DNA of 52,390 nucleotides, from assembly GCA_017509045.1 (NCBI GenBank), contig JAFWQP010000043.1, positions 1 through 52,390 of the forward strand, read 5' to 3'. Below are positions 31,520 through 41,100 of the stretch, piece after piece. Position 1 is the stretch's first letter; every line of letters begins with the position of its first letter. The notes beneath the pieces are model-generated. The model worked only from the letters and a program-made list of their open reading frames with translations. It was not told the origin of the DNA and did no database searches. Made by a program: the position numbers and the translations under genes. Source of the DNA: Bacteroidales bacterium (GTDB lineage: Bacteria > Bacteroidota > Bacteroidia > Bacteroidales > P3).

Positions 31520-32308
31520 TTATTTCTTTGGAGCAAAGGGGCATTTCTTGCCTATGCACTGATTGTTGATTTGGCTGCGGGAGCAGTGTACCTCAGGTTT
31601 TTGCATCTCTACTCCAAGGTTTTCTTTGACAAAGTCGATGGCAGTCAGCACCGAGAGGTAGGAGTCGCGTTTGCAGCACCGTGGACCGCCATTCTCAGCC
31701 ACCTGCTCCAATGCGCGTGCGGTCATCAGGTTGCACAGTCGCCAGGTGTCGGTGGAAAGGGGTGTGTTGCGGGTGATGACCGACATGAAGATGCCTGTGC
31801 TGATGGCGGCACCGCAGGCTCCCATGTAACCGCACGCACCTCCGGGAACTTGCCGACCGCGCTCCATCACCTCGACAAGGGCTGCCTTCATGTCCAGCTT
31901 GGCGCTGTCGGGCAGACAATTGTTGTAGGCTGTCAGCAGTGCGGCCCCAACAAGCACGTGGTGCTCGGGGCCGTGCATGTGGCAGAATGGCTTTGACATC
32001 ATCGTCTCCAATACCTCTATCGGGTTGCGTGAGGTCGACTCCAAACACAAGGCAATTATGGAGTCCATGCCCGCGGTGTGGCATTCGTTGCAGACGTAGT
32101 GGCCATTCACACAGCGTGTTTTGCTAGGCTCTTGTTTATGGCATAGCACACACTCCATCAGCGTGTCCTGTGTAAGGTACTCCAGCAGTGCGCCGCAGAT
32201 AAGGCATTCTTCGTTTTGCATCATGTTTTTCTCATTATTGTTCTCACTACATGCGATGGCAGCGAGTGCTACCATTGTTAGAAGCAGTGCTTTAGATAGG
32301 ATATTCAT
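31520..32308 (-). CDS. DUF5714 protein with a lipoprotein signal peptide
   Basis: 262 residues from the ATG at 32308. After an SPII-like signal (ALAAIAC, Cys20) comes a complete DUF5714 domain: ECLICGALLEYL, CVLCHKQEPSKTRCVNGHYV, CNECHTAGM, PFCHMHGPEHHVLVG, VPGGACGYMGACGAAIS, GPRCCKRDSYLSV and the end NNQCIGKKCPF. The many conserved Cys and His residues suggest metal or cluster binding. Known members are mostly predicted cytoplasmic, so a lipoprotein signal is odd. The domain's chemistry is not established. It lies 14 bases downstream of another domain-with-lipoprotein-signal gene (flavin reductase). Confidence 0.83.
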   Translation of the reverse strand: MNILSKALLLTMVALAAIACSENNNEKNMMQNEECLICGALLEYLTQDTLMECVLCHKQEPSKTRCVNGHYVCNECHTAGMDSIIALCLESTSRNPIEVLETMMSKPFCHMHGPEHHVLVGAALLTAYNNCLPDSAKLDMKAALVEVMERGRQVPGGACGYMGACGAAISTGIFMSVITRNTPLSTDTWRLCNLMTARALEQVAENGGPRCCKRDSYLSVLTAIDFVKENLGVEMQKPEVHCSRSQINNQCIGKKCPFAPKK

Positions 32309-32322
32309 TGTGTTGCGTAATA

Positions 32323-32943
32323 TTATTTCTTCCAAGCTCCAATCACCTCGCCGATGTAAACGGTGTGAATGCCTGCTTCAAAGCCGTCGTACCACTCTTT
32401 GGGGGTGTTGCTGCGGAAGTCGTTCTCAGTTTGGTGCCATGCGGTCATGGTTTCGCACTCGATGACCGTCTTGGCCTCTTCGTAGTATGGCGTACCGTGC
32501 TCAGTGTAGGCGACATGTAGTCCGAGGGCGGCAGCCTTGTCGCCGTCGCGGCCGCTGTTCCTGCCCATGTACTGCCAAATCTCAGGGTTGTCGAATTCCA
32601 TCACGGTGAAACGGGGATGTCGTTCCATGAACTCATAGGTGTAGCGTGCAGGTGCAACGTATACCGTCACGGCAGCCCTTTCGTGGCCGAGGTAGTTGCC
32701 AATGCCACCCCAGCCGATGGTCATGGCGTTGCTCTCGGTGGAGTCGCCCACGCAGATTATTAGATTCTTGGTGAAGTAGGTAAAGCCGTTGTCGGCAAAG
32801 TCTTTCTGTACGTCGAAGGGTTTCAATTCGGTGTTCATAATCGAATCTTGTTTGTCGTTGTCTTGATTCTGTTTGCCATCACAGCTGGCCATCACGGCCA
32901 TTAGCATGGCTGAAAAGAGGAATGTGTGTGCTAACTTTTTCAT
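32323..32943 (-). CDS. Flavin-reductase-like domain lipoprotein
   Basis: 206 residues. The SPII-like signal MLMAVMASC (Cys21) is followed by a polar linker, then a flavin-reductase/FMN-binding split-barrel domain: NLIICVGDSTESNAMTIGWG, HERAAVTVYVAPARYTYEFM, RFTVMEFD and IECETMTAWHQTE. Relatives are cytoplasmic FMN-binding enzymes, so surface or periplasmic location is unusual. It may move electrons to, or from, the DUF5714 lipoprotein encoded next. Its start overlaps the kinase stop by four bases. Confidence 0.82.
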   Translation of the reverse strand: MKKLAHTFLFSAMLMAVMASCDGKQNQDNDKQDSIMNTELKPFDVQKDFADNGFTYFTKNLIICVGDSTESNAMTIGWGGIGNYLGHERAAVTVYVAPARYTYEFMERHPRFTVMEFDNPEIWQYMGRNSGRDGDKAAALGLHVAYTEHGTPYYEEAKTVIECETMTAWHQTENDFRSNTPKEWYDGFEAGIHTVYIGEVIGAWKK

Positions 32944-33836
32944 CGTATGTGTCTTTTTAGATATTCAACCAGTTCGTCGCTGATGTTGTTCCCTATCTGG
33001 CGGCAGACGTCCTGACTCCACCGTTGAGCCATCTCAATACGCTGGGCTTGGTCATGCAAGCCCTGTAGCATCGCGTAAATATAGCCGGCATTGAAATTAT
33101 CACCGGCACCGACGGTGCTGACCGTCTCTATCGCCTGCACGGGAAACCTCTCGCAGCCGTCGGGTGTAAAGACTCGTATAGGTCCCGCTCCGTCAGTCAG
33201 TATCAGTGTGCTGCAATGGCGGCTCACCCTTTGGTATATGGCATCACCCTCATGCAGTCCGAACAGATAGTCAAAATCCTCAACCGACCCGCGAACCAGA
33301 TTCGCCAGACCCATGTTCTCCTCGATATTGGACATCACATCAGGCAAATCGGCAATATGGTTCTTTCGGAAGTTGACGTCATAATAAATCCATGCACCTG
33401 CCTCGTGTGCTTTATGCAAAAGACTTGCCACGACAGGACGTATCACAGGGTTGATGGCAAAAAATGACCCGAAAAGCACTACATCGTCCTTGCCTATTTC
33501 GGGCAGTTTGCCGTCCAGGGAAACTGAGGCGTGGTCTTTGTAGAACAGGTATTGTGCGTCGTTGTTTTCATCAAGGAAAGCCAGTGATATGTGCGACTTG
33601 ACCTGCTCATGTCGGCAGACATATTCCGACGACACGCCGTTCTCTTGCAGATACCGGCAGATGATGTCACCAATATGGTCGCCACCCACCTCCGTCACCA
33701 TGGCGCAAGGCACTCCGGCACGCCCTAGCGAGACAATGCTGTTGAACGTAGAGCCGCCCGGCACAGCCTTCTGAGGCTGGTCGTCCTTGAACAAGATGTC
33801 CAGCACGGTCTCTCCTATGCCTATCACTCCTTTCAT
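32940..33836 (-). CDS. PfkB-family sugar kinase (fructokinase-like)
   Basis: 298 residues. GIGETVLDILFKDDQPQKAV and GGSTFNSIVSLGRAG open the ribokinase fold. The catalytic Asp lies in VGAGDNFNAGY, with the anion hole GAGD. It phosphorylates a sugar, most like fructokinases, in the cytoplasm. It is the first gene of the unit kinase, flavin-reductase lipoprotein, DUF5714 lipoprotein, GNAT, NUDIX, with overlaps or gaps of less than 15 bases throughout. A functional tie between the kinase and the lipoproteins is not obvious. Confidence 0.9.
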   Translation of the reverse strand: MKGVIGIGETVLDILFKDDQPQKAVPGGSTFNSIVSLGRAGVPCAMVTEVGGDHIGDIICRYLQENGVSSEYVCRHEQVKSHISLAFLDENNDAQYLFYKDHASVSLDGKLPEIGKDDVVLFGSFFAINPVIRPVVASLLHKAHEAGAWIYYDVNFRKNHIADLPDVMSNIEENMGLANLVRGSVEDFDYLFGLHEGDAIYQRVSRHCSTLILTDGAGPIRVFTPDGCERFPVQAIETVSTVGAGDNFNAGYIYAMLQGLHDQAQRIEMAQRWSQDVCRQIGNNISDELVEYLKRHIR

Positions 33837-33950
33837 GGTTATAAAGTCAAGGTTTTGTTGATGTTGTCGTTAAGTTTCATAAGGCTCCACGGGTTTCGTC
33901 ATATTTGCCTTATGAAAAACGCTCCTATTATTAATCAATATCAATTGAAC

Positions 33951-33990
33951 AAAAAGGGTCTGCTGTTTTTCTGCTGGCAGACCCTTTTTT
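33951..33990 (-). terminator. Bidirectional intrinsic terminator after the C1 aminopeptidase gene
   Basis: AAAAAGGGTCTGC and GCAGACCCTTTTT form a perfect 13-bp stem around a 13-base loop, with T-runs on both strands. It lies 60 bases after the leftward aminopeptidase stop. It also isolates the kinase unit from upstream transcription. Confidence 0.9.
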
Positions 33991-34002
33991 GATAGTGTTA
34001 TA

Positions 34003-34031
34003 GTGTTATTGTGAGACTAACACAATAACAC
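34003..34031. repeat. GTGTTATTGTG inverted repeat
   Basis: Two perfect 11-base arms (GTGTTATTGTG and CACAATAACAC) around a 7-base loop, with TAGTGTTA repeated just before. It lies between the terminator and the aminopeptidase stop. Confidence 0.75.
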
Positions 34032-34049
34032 ATTCAAGCAATTAACTTG

Positions 34050-35273
34050 TTACTTGATACCTAGTTTCTTCTTGATGTCCTTGGGCAGGGCGTCCTTGTG
34101 GACGATGATGTTCATGGTCTTGTAGCGGACGAAAGCCTTGCTGGCGTAGAACATGCCGTGGTAGTCGCCATAGTCGCCCCAGCTGTTTTTGACCATGTAA
34201 TATTCGTTGCCCATCTGGTCTTTGGCGGTGCCGTAGATCAGCATGCCGTGGTCGTCGGTAGTCTCACGGTTGTCGTAAGCCATTTGGCGCTCCTCCTGAG
34301 TGACCCAACGCTGGGGAGTGGGGTGCTTGGCGGCTTCGTCTTGGATGTCTTTGGCCTTCATGCCGGTCCAATGGGCCATGTCGCTACCCATGGTGGCAGT
34401 GACGGTGGTGGCGGGGAGCACGCAGAAGCCCTTGCGTGTGCCCATGCGGAAACCCTGCTCGCTCACGTCGGCGCCCCAGGCAACGGGATAGCCGTTGGCG
34501 ACAGCATTGTCGAAAATCTGCATCATCTCATCGAGAGGCACATTGTAGCACTGGGCATGACGCCAGTTGTCCTGAATCTCAAGGGGGAACTTCTCGTAGA
34601 AGGGGTGATGGGTGTAGGAGGTGATGCTCACATAGTCGTCGGGGTTGAGCCCGAGGCTCTCGTAGAAGCTCTTGGGAGTGTACTGCTTGCCGTTGTAGGT
34701 AAACTTCTCGGGCATCTGACCCAGATAGATGGCGTGGGCGGCACGGATGGCCTTCATGCAAAGGAGCTGGCCGTCCTTGTCGGTTTGCAGTTTCTTCAGT
34801 TTGTCGCTTTTGGCGATAGCGGCAACCATAGCGTCGGTGACGGCGCTGAGCTCGGTGTGGTCGCTGAGGGTGTCGCCGTATTCAACACCGGGACGCATCT
34901 CGGTTTCGGGGATAAGACCGAAGGTTTTCATGCCGTACATGACATCGTAGAACGAACCACCCTGCGAGAAACTCACGTCGCCGCTGGTGCGGATGGCAGC
35001 CATGGCGCGGTCGTTGTAGGTGTTCTCCACAATGTACATCTCGCTGAAGTCGTAGGTGCCCTTATTCATGCGGAGCAACTCGGCTTCGATGAAGGCAAGT
35101 CCGCTGTAGCACCAGCAGGTGCCGGCGCGATGTTGGTTCTTAACAGAGGTGACGGGCAGCTCTTTCACAACGGTGAATTTGTAGCCTTCGTCCTCCTTCT
35201 CTTTTTGTTCGGTCTGTGCAAAAACGGTGGTGCACATGGCGATAACGCCGAGGAATAGGAATACTTTTTTCAT
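34050..35273 (-). CDS. Secreted C1-family aminopeptidase (bleomycin hydrolase/PepC-like)
   Basis: 407 residues with a signal peptide (MKKVFLFLGVIAMCTTVFAQ). The papain-type active site is NQHRAGTCWCYSG, with Q47 and nucleophile C53. The His is in TDDHGMLIYG and the Asn in VKNSWGDYG. The insertion pattern and lack of a propeptide fit the PepC/bleomycin hydrolase branch, which acts as an aminopeptidase. Export is common for the Bacteroidetes versions. It probably trims peptides outside the cytoplasm. It is a single gene with a consensus -7 box at 35320-35327 and a strong terminator. Confidence 0.92.
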   Translation of the reverse strand: MKKVFLFLGVIAMCTTVFAQTEQKEKEDEGYKFTVVKELPVTSVKNQHRAGTCWCYSGLAFIEAELLRMNKGTYDFSEMYIVENTYNDRAMAAIRTSGDVSFSQGGSFYDVMYGMKTFGLIPETEMRPGVEYGDTLSDHTELSAVTDAMVAAIAKSDKLKKLQTDKDGQLLCMKAIRAAHAIYLGQMPEKFTYNGKQYTPKSFYESLGLNPDDYVSITSYTHHPFYEKFPLEIQDNWRHAQCYNVPLDEMMQIFDNAVANGYPVAWGADVSEQGFRMGTRKGFCVLPATTVTATMGSDMAHWTGMKAKDIQDEAAKHPTPQRWVTQEERQMAYDNRETTDDHGMLIYGTAKDQMGNEYYMVKNSWGDYGDYHGMFYASKAFVRYKTMNIIVHKDALPKDIKKKLGIK

Positions 35274-35319
35274 TTGTAGGTGATTAAATTATTATTTTGT
35301 TTACATTCAAATCGCGCTG

Positions 35320-35327
35320 CAAAATTA
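35320..35327 (-). promoter_or_regulatory. Promoter -7 box for the C1 aminopeptidase gene
   Basis: On the minus strand TAATTTTG followed by CAG, a perfect TAnnTTTG, 46 bases before the start. Confidence 0.75.
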
Positions 35328-35411
35328 CGATTTTTTTCCCACATATTGACTATAGATGAAAAAAATAGTGACTATTTAATACTATAATCAGCAGGGGGAC
35401 GTTATAATATT

Positions 35412-36017
35412 ATGAGTAATAAACACAATATCATGAGTAATAAGCACAAGAAAACAGTCGAATCCATACCTGAAATGGAGGGGTATGAAACTGAATTGAG
35501 AACGATTGGCATGCTCAAGGCCAATATTGTGGTGATATTGGTGCTAGTGATATTAGGATTGCTGGGGTGGGTTGCCATGTATGCCATCTGGGGTGGTGTC
35601 TCTTTTGGCAGGCCGTGGAGTGCCATGCTGTTTTGCATAGGCATTTTTGCAGGCATTGCCGTGCACGAACTGATACATGGCTTTACTTGGATGTGGGTAA
35701 CCCACAGCAGTTTCAGCCATCTACGCTTTGGTTTGTTGCAAGGAGGTGTCTACTGCCACATTGATGTGCCGATGAACAAACGTAAATATGTGGTGGGAGC
35801 CTTGATGCCCTTGCTGTTGTTGGGCATAGTGCCCTTCTTGCTGTCGTTTGCCACACACAGCCTTTGGCTGATGCTATTTGGGGTCATCTTCATTGCCTGT
35901 GCCATGGGCGATGTGCTGATAGTGTGGGCAATCCGCCACGATTCTGCCGATACGCTTGTTTACGACCACCCCTCAGAAGCGGGATGTGTTGTGTATCGTC
36001 CGATACAGAACGACTGA
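35412..36017 (+). CDS. DUF3267 membrane zincin
   Basis: 201 residues with four membrane segments. GIAVHELIHGFTWMW contains HELIH, an HExxH zinc-binding motif at the edge of the second segment, the mark of DUF3267 putative zincin peptidases. YCHIDVPMNKRKYVVGALMP fits the family too. It may be an intramembrane or membrane-associated protease, with the target unknown. The start has a duplicated block: ATGAGTAATAA-CACAA occurs twice (35412 and 35433), so translation could begin at Met1 or Met8. Confidence 0.83.
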   Translation: MSNKHNIMSNKHKKTVESIPEMEGYETELRTIGMLKANIVVILVLVILGLLGWVAMYAIWGGVSFGRPWSAMLFCIGIFAGIAVHELIHGFTWMWVTHSSFSHLRFGLLQGGVYCHIDVPMNKRKYVVGALMPLLLLGIVPFLLSFATHSLWLMLFGVIFIACAMGDVLIVWAIRHDSADTLVYDHPSEAGCVVYRPIQND

Positions 36018-36074
36018 GTTACAAGAACTACATAGAGTTCTCTCCCTCTTTTGATTAAGAAAAAAATGTGGAGC

Positions 36075-36356
36075 CTATCGCACAATCTCAGAGGTGAGTT
36101 GCTTGTCGAGGAGGGCGGTGTGCATGGGGAGGAGGGTTTCGTAGCCGCCATGCTTGACGGTGCATTTGCCGTGGCAGTGGACCAGGATGGCGCACTGCTC
36201 GGCCTGTGAGGCACTGATGCGGCAGATGTCGACGAGGGCCTTGATGACGTAGTCGAAGGTGTGTACGTCGTCGTTGTGGAGCACTAGGCTGCAGCCGGAG
36301 TCTTCAAGTACTGCGGCATCGTCTTGTCCTAGGGGAGATATTTGGGGCTTTTCCAT
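36075..36356 (-). CDS. clpS: ClpS adaptor protein
   Basis: 93 residues. LVLHNDDVHTFDYVIKALVD and AEQCAILVHCHGKCTVKHGG are the ClpS core that binds ClpA/ClpC and delivers N-end rule substrates to ClpP. The N-terminal extension is the usual flexible one. It lies five bases after ispF and is the last gene of porU-porV-ispF-clpS. The role in the operon is probably only co-expression. Confidence 0.94.
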   Translation of the reverse strand: MEKPQISPLGQDDAAVLEDSGCSLVLHNDDVHTFDYVIKALVDICRISASQAEQCAILVHCHGKCTVKHGGYETLLPMHTALLDKQLTSEIVR

Positions 36357-36361
36357 GGCTT

Positions 36362-36832
36362 TTATTGATTAATAAGCACGATGGCATGGGCGCTGATGCC
36401 TTCTTCGCGACCTTCGAAGCTGAGGTGTTCGGTGGTGGTGGCTTTGACGGATACTTGGCCTAAAGAAATGCCGAGAGTGTCAGCGATTGTTTGTCGCATG
36501 GCGGGAATATGGGGCGCCAGCTTAGGTTGCTGAGCTACGACGATGCTGTCAATGTTGGCGATGGTGAAGCCTTCGTGTTGGAGCAACTCACCGCAGCGGC
36601 GTAGGAGTATCTTGCTGTCAATGTTTTTGTACTGAGGGTCTTTGTCAGGGAAGTGCTTGCCGATGTCGCCGAGGGCGGCGGCTCCGAGAAGGGCGTCGCA
36701 GATGGCGTGGAGGAGTACGTCGGCATCGCTATGGCCGAGGAGGCCGAGATGGTGGGGTATCTGTATACCTCCCAGCCAAAGAGGACGGTCGGGGGTGAGT
36801 TGATGAACGTCGTAGCCTATTCCGATGCGCAT
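36362..36832 (-). CDS. ispF: 2-C-methyl-D-erythritol 2,4-cyclodiphosphate synthase
   Basis: 156 residues, normal for the family. [12 protein letters not shown] and [20 protein letters not shown] carry the zinc ligands (Asp8, His10, His42 by family numbering), DIGKHFPD and [19 protein letters not shown] complete the signature. It closes the cyclodiphosphate in the non-mevalonate isoprenoid pathway in the cytoplasm. It starts 19 bases after porV. Confidence 0.97.
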   Translation of the reverse strand: MRIGIGYDVHQLTPDRPLWLGGIQIPHHLGLLGHSDADVLLHAICDALLGAAALGDIGKHFPDKDPQYKNIDSKILLRRCGELLQHEGFTIANIDSIVVAQQPKLAPHIPAMRQTIADTLGISLGQVSVKATTTEHLSFEGREEGISAHAIVLINQ

Positions 36833-36851
36833 AGTTGGGGAGTGTTAGGGG

Positions 36852-38066
36852 TTAGGAGTTGATGACAGGTGTGGGTCTGGAGGGTTTGAGATTGACGGTG
36901 AGAGAGATTCGAACGGTGTTGGTGAGGGGGTTGGATGAAAAGCTGGTAGTGGGTACGAGGTAGGCGAGGTCGAACTGCATGACGTTGAAACGTAGGCCGA
37001 ATCCGAATGTGGCGTATTGGCGGCCACCTTTGGTGTTGTGTTCGAAAAAGTAGCCCGCACGTGCGGCTAAGGTCTGCTTGTACCAGTATTCGGCACCGGC
37101 AGATATCTGCACTTCGTGGAGTTCCTCGGTCATGCCTCCCGGGGCATCATAGAAGGATTGTATGACACCGCGCATGACGCCAGTTTGATAGTATTCGGTC
37201 ATATTGCGGTAGTAGTTGCTATAGGTTTCGTCGCCAATAGTAGTGGGAGGAGTAGGGACAAGGAGTTTGTTGAGGTCGAGTAGTACGGATATTTCGTTGT
37301 ATTCGTCAAGACGGTTGGTGTAGCGACCACCTACACGGAGGTTGGTGGGGAGAAACTCCTTCTTGGTGTCATCGTCGGAGTAGGAGAGCTTGGCACCCAA
37401 ATTGCTGATAAAGGCTCCAAGAGCAAAGTCTTGTTCTTTGTCAATAGGATGTTGCCAGTAAAGTCCGATATCGGCAGCAAGGCTGCGTGCAGGTTTGGTG
37501 GTGACATAGCTGGATCCGTCGGAGAGAATCTGCCCGTTGGTAAGGTCGGACTGGATGAAACGACCTGTGGCACCGAGTGAGAGCTCGTCGTTGAGTTTCA
37601 TGGCGTAGGTGAGGTCGAAGGCAAACTCATTAGGGTTCATAATGCCGAGGGGGTTGCCTTCCACATCGGTGCTTTGTATTTCGCCTAGCGAGAAGTATGT
37701 GAGAGAGGCGGCAGCGGTGCTGCGGTTGTTGATGCGGTAGTAGCCGCCAAGGTAAAGCAGGTTCATGTCGCCGACACCCAGATGGCGTAGCCAAGGAGTG
37801 TAGGTGGTGCTAAAGCCGAGGTTGCCGTCGATGAAGGCAAACTTGGCGTTGTTCCAATGAGCGGAGTAGCTGTCGGGCAGCGATGCAGCACCGGCATCGC
37901 CCATGCCGCTGGCTATGGCATCGGGAGATATGAGCAGGATGGGCATACCTGTGGAAAGGTAGTTTTGGTTTTGACCAGTGGTACGTCCGTTTTGTGCTGA
38001 GAGGGAAGTGGACAGAGCGAGACTAAGAATGAATGTGCTCGCGATGATGATTCTGATTTTTTTCAT
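36852..38066 (-). CDS. porV: Type IX secretion outer membrane protein PorV
   Basis: 404 residues from the ATG at 38066; the frame extends to 38201, overlapping the end of porU, but the extension lacks sense while Met at 38066 gives a signal peptide (IRIIIASTFILSLALSTSLS). PorV is a 14-strand outer membrane beta-barrel that hands T9SS cargo to the sortase PorU. Family marks are YLSTGMPILLISPDAIASGM, GDAGAASLPDSYSAHWN, FGLRFNVMQFDLAYLVP and an aromatic-rich barrel end. It follows porU by 71 bases, the same order as in other Bacteroidetes. Confidence 0.93.
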   Translation of the reverse strand: MKKIRIIIASTFILSLALSTSLSAQNGRTTGQNQNYLSTGMPILLISPDAIASGMGDAGAASLPDSYSAHWNNAKFAFIDGNLGFSTTYTPWLRHLGVGDMNLLYLGGYYRINNRSTAAASLTYFSLGEIQSTDVEGNPLGIMNPNEFAFDLTYAMKLNDELSLGATGRFIQSDLTNGQILSDGSSYVTTKPARSLAADIGLYWQHPIDKEQDFALGAFISNLGAKLSYSDDDTKKEFLPTNLRVGGRYTNRLDEYNEISVLLDLNKLLVPTPPTTIGDETYSNYYRNMTEYYQTGVMRGVIQSFYDAPGGMTEELHEVQISAGAEYWYKQTLAARAGYFFEHNTKGGRQYATFGFGLRFNVMQFDLAYLVPTTSFSSNPLTNTVRISLTVNLKPSRPTPVINS

Positions 38067-38137
38067 TAATCGTTGTGAGTGATTTTTGTCTAAGAAACGA
38101 AAGTGTTGTATTTTTATTGTTTGGAGGATAGTTTTTT

Positions 38138-41100
38138 TTAGTTCCGAACAATCTTTGTGTTTTGACTTAGGGTCTGCCCGTCGGTGGTGGTAAGGATGCA
38201 CCGGGCTATATAGATGCCTTTAGGCAGTAGGGTGCCGTCGGATGTGGTGAAGTCCCACGGATAGATGAGGTTGTAGGCACCGTCGGAAGGGATGATGTTG
38301 GTATGTAGTAGTTGACGGCCGCGGATGTCGAAGATGATGAGGGTGGCAGAGGCTATTTGGTCGGGCAGGTTGTGCTCGATGCGGATGGTGGTGCGGTCGT
38401 GGGCGGGGTTGGGTGCTGACGTGAATAATCCTATCTGGGCAGTGCGGTCGTTGGAAACATGGAAACTGATGGTGGCGCTACCAGAATAGTTGAATATGTT
38501 CCAGCATTTGACGGTGAGGGTGTGCATCCCTTCGTCCAGTTTGCCTAGGGTGTAGCGTACCTCGCCTTGGCGGCTGTCGTTGATGTTGGGTTCGAAGAAG
38601 TCGTTGAGGGTGACGGTGCTATAGGGGTTGCCATCGATGATGGCGGTGATGTCGTGGCCGAGTCCGCAGCCTGCGGCGTTGATGCCTACCGAGTCTGAAA
38701 GTCGGGCATAAAGGGTGGGAGTTTCGTTGGTGAGGCCTCCGTTGCGGAAGTTGGTGTCGTTGATAAAGAGTTGTACCGTGGGGTGGAATTCAGTGATAAC
38801 GAGGTCGTCGTTGAAGCCGCCAAACATGATGTTGCCGTATTGTCCGGTGGCGTCGTCGACGTTATTGGTGGCATAGTGCGACAGTTTGGCGTAATCGTAG
38901 CTATAGGCTACGTCGCGAGGGATGATGAAAGAGTAGGAAAAATGGCCGTTGATTACGTTGTCGCGGCCTTTGTAGAGTATGTTCTTTTGTTGCACGAAGT
39001 CCACTTCGGTACTGTCGTTGTCGTTGGCAAGGGTACGGCATTTTACTTCGCGGTCGAAAACAATGGGATAGATGGTTCCGTTGAAATCGTTGAGCACACT
39101 GCCGTCATGCGCAAGGATATCGCCTTCGACGGTGACACGGGATAGCACTTTGGCGGAGTCGGTTACCATAGGGTTGACAGGACGTTGGTTGATGTGGGTG
39201 ACTCGCACCTCGTTGCGGGGAACGGAGAGATGGAGGGCGGGGTCGCCCAGCAGGGCAATAGAGTGTGAGGTGGAAGACTCATTTTTAGCTAGGCAGAGAG
39301 CGTCACCGATGCTGTTGTCGGGGTTGAGAGCGTAAAGGCAGAGGCTGGTGTTGAAGCGTTGGGTGTGGTGGATGGGGCGGGAGGCGGATACGATGCCGAT
39401 GCCGGCTGCTTCGGCAAGCAGGAAGGCTTCGGCACCACAGATGTCCTGCAGGTGGTCATAGCGGCCAAAGGAGCAGGTGCTGGTGACGAAGAAGGTCAGT
39501 TGGTCGGTGTTAGTATATTTCTCGATGTCGGGAAACTCCATATAGCGTTCAGTGCCTATATAGTTGCTTGAGCCGTGGCCGATATAGTTGAGCAGCAGGC
39601 ATCCATAGTTGATGCGTTGGCGGAGAGCGTTGTTGACGTCGGGATAGTATGAGCCGTCGGCACCCGACTGTTGGGTGAATGCGTCGGCATAGATGCGGTC
39701 GATATTAAAGTGGGGGTATAGCGACTTGATGCTGCGGGCAGTAATCTCGGAGTCGCTGGTGAAAACGCTATCGTAAGGGCATGAGGGGTCGGCATCGTCG
39801 GCAAGCAAAGCCACATAGTTGCGCCAATCGCCTCGGACGGAGCTGTTGGTGAGGTCGTTGCGATTAATATAACGACTGATTTTGTCTACCATGTGGGAGG
39901 CTTCGGCAGCGCTTTTAGCTGGCAGGCGGCCAATGCCAACGCTCATGGTTCCTTCGAAATCGCCGACGGCATAGTCGTCCAGATACCCATAGATATCGTC
40001 GCTGGGGTAGACATTGCTTTCGTCGTCAAACGAGTTGGCTGTTTGATATGTGACGACCGTGGTTTGGTGTGCTTGCATGATGTCGCGGTTGTCGTAGGTG
40101 CCCTTGCCAAAGAGTAGCAAATAGCGTGGCAGGGGCGTGTCGTCGGTGCTTTTGTGTCGCAAGCATCGGAGCATCCGTCGTATGGCAACGGGGTCGGGAC
40201 GGCCTGACGAGAATTCGTTAAATACTTGTTCCTGTGTGACAACTAGCACTTTCATTCCGTCATGTTGTCTGTGCAGGTCGGCCAGATTGTTAGCTTGCGA
40301 CAGGTAGTTGGCATGGGTGACGATGACATAGTCGGGCGCGGTGGCGCCATGAATGTCTTGGTTGTCGATATTTGTTATGCCTGTAGGCACAAGGGCATCA
40401 GCGTCGGTAAAGGCGATAAAGGTGCGTGCATGGTCGGTGGCTGCGGTGAAATAGTGGCGGTTGTCGTCTGCGTCTGAGATGCTTCGGGCATCAGGCTGGC
40501 ACGGGTTTGTAACATCCCAAATCTTCAGGTCAGAGCTGTTTCCGCTGAAATAAAAGGGACATACCTCACCGTCAAGCTGTAGCTGTTGGTTGCGAAAGTA
40601 GCATTGTCCGCCAATGTATTGAAGCCGTTGCGCTCCGTTCAGTTCAATATAGTCGAAATAGCCTGCTGCATTGATTTCTTGCGGGGAATAAGTGAATGTG
40701 ATGGTTAAATTTTCGCCGGGATTGCTGAAAGAGCCATAGAGGGTTTGGTAGTCCTCGCCCGAATTGAGGCGGTGGGTTTGTGTTGCCCCTGAGTTGTTGG
40801 CACTGACGCTGAAGGTGGCGGAACTTGAGGAAACATTCGCCAGTCCGTAGCGCGCCAGTACTTCCCTGTCAGTGGTGGGGAAGGTGAAGTTGCAAGTGCG
40901 TTGGTTATATGAATTGGATAGCTTGTTGTCCACCCATGTTCTCCCACCGGAAAACACATTTATCTTGTCCTCGTGAATGAGGGCAACGCCCGTGTGACTG
41001 TTGATTTCGTATACAAACGGAGGTTGTTCTATGCCATCTTGCTGAGCAATTCTTAGCGAAGTGTTAGTTGTGCTGGTGGTGGTAAGATAGTAATAATTAT

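Noticed and set aside
34098-35258. 386-residue plus-strand frame opposite the C1 aminopeptidase
   Set aside because: Antisense shadow caused by codon bias; Val/Gly/His-rich text and no family features, while the minus strand has a full active site.
38067-38201. Upstream extension of porV into porU
   Set aside because: The extension is basic and His-rich, overlaps porU, and would bury the signal peptide.
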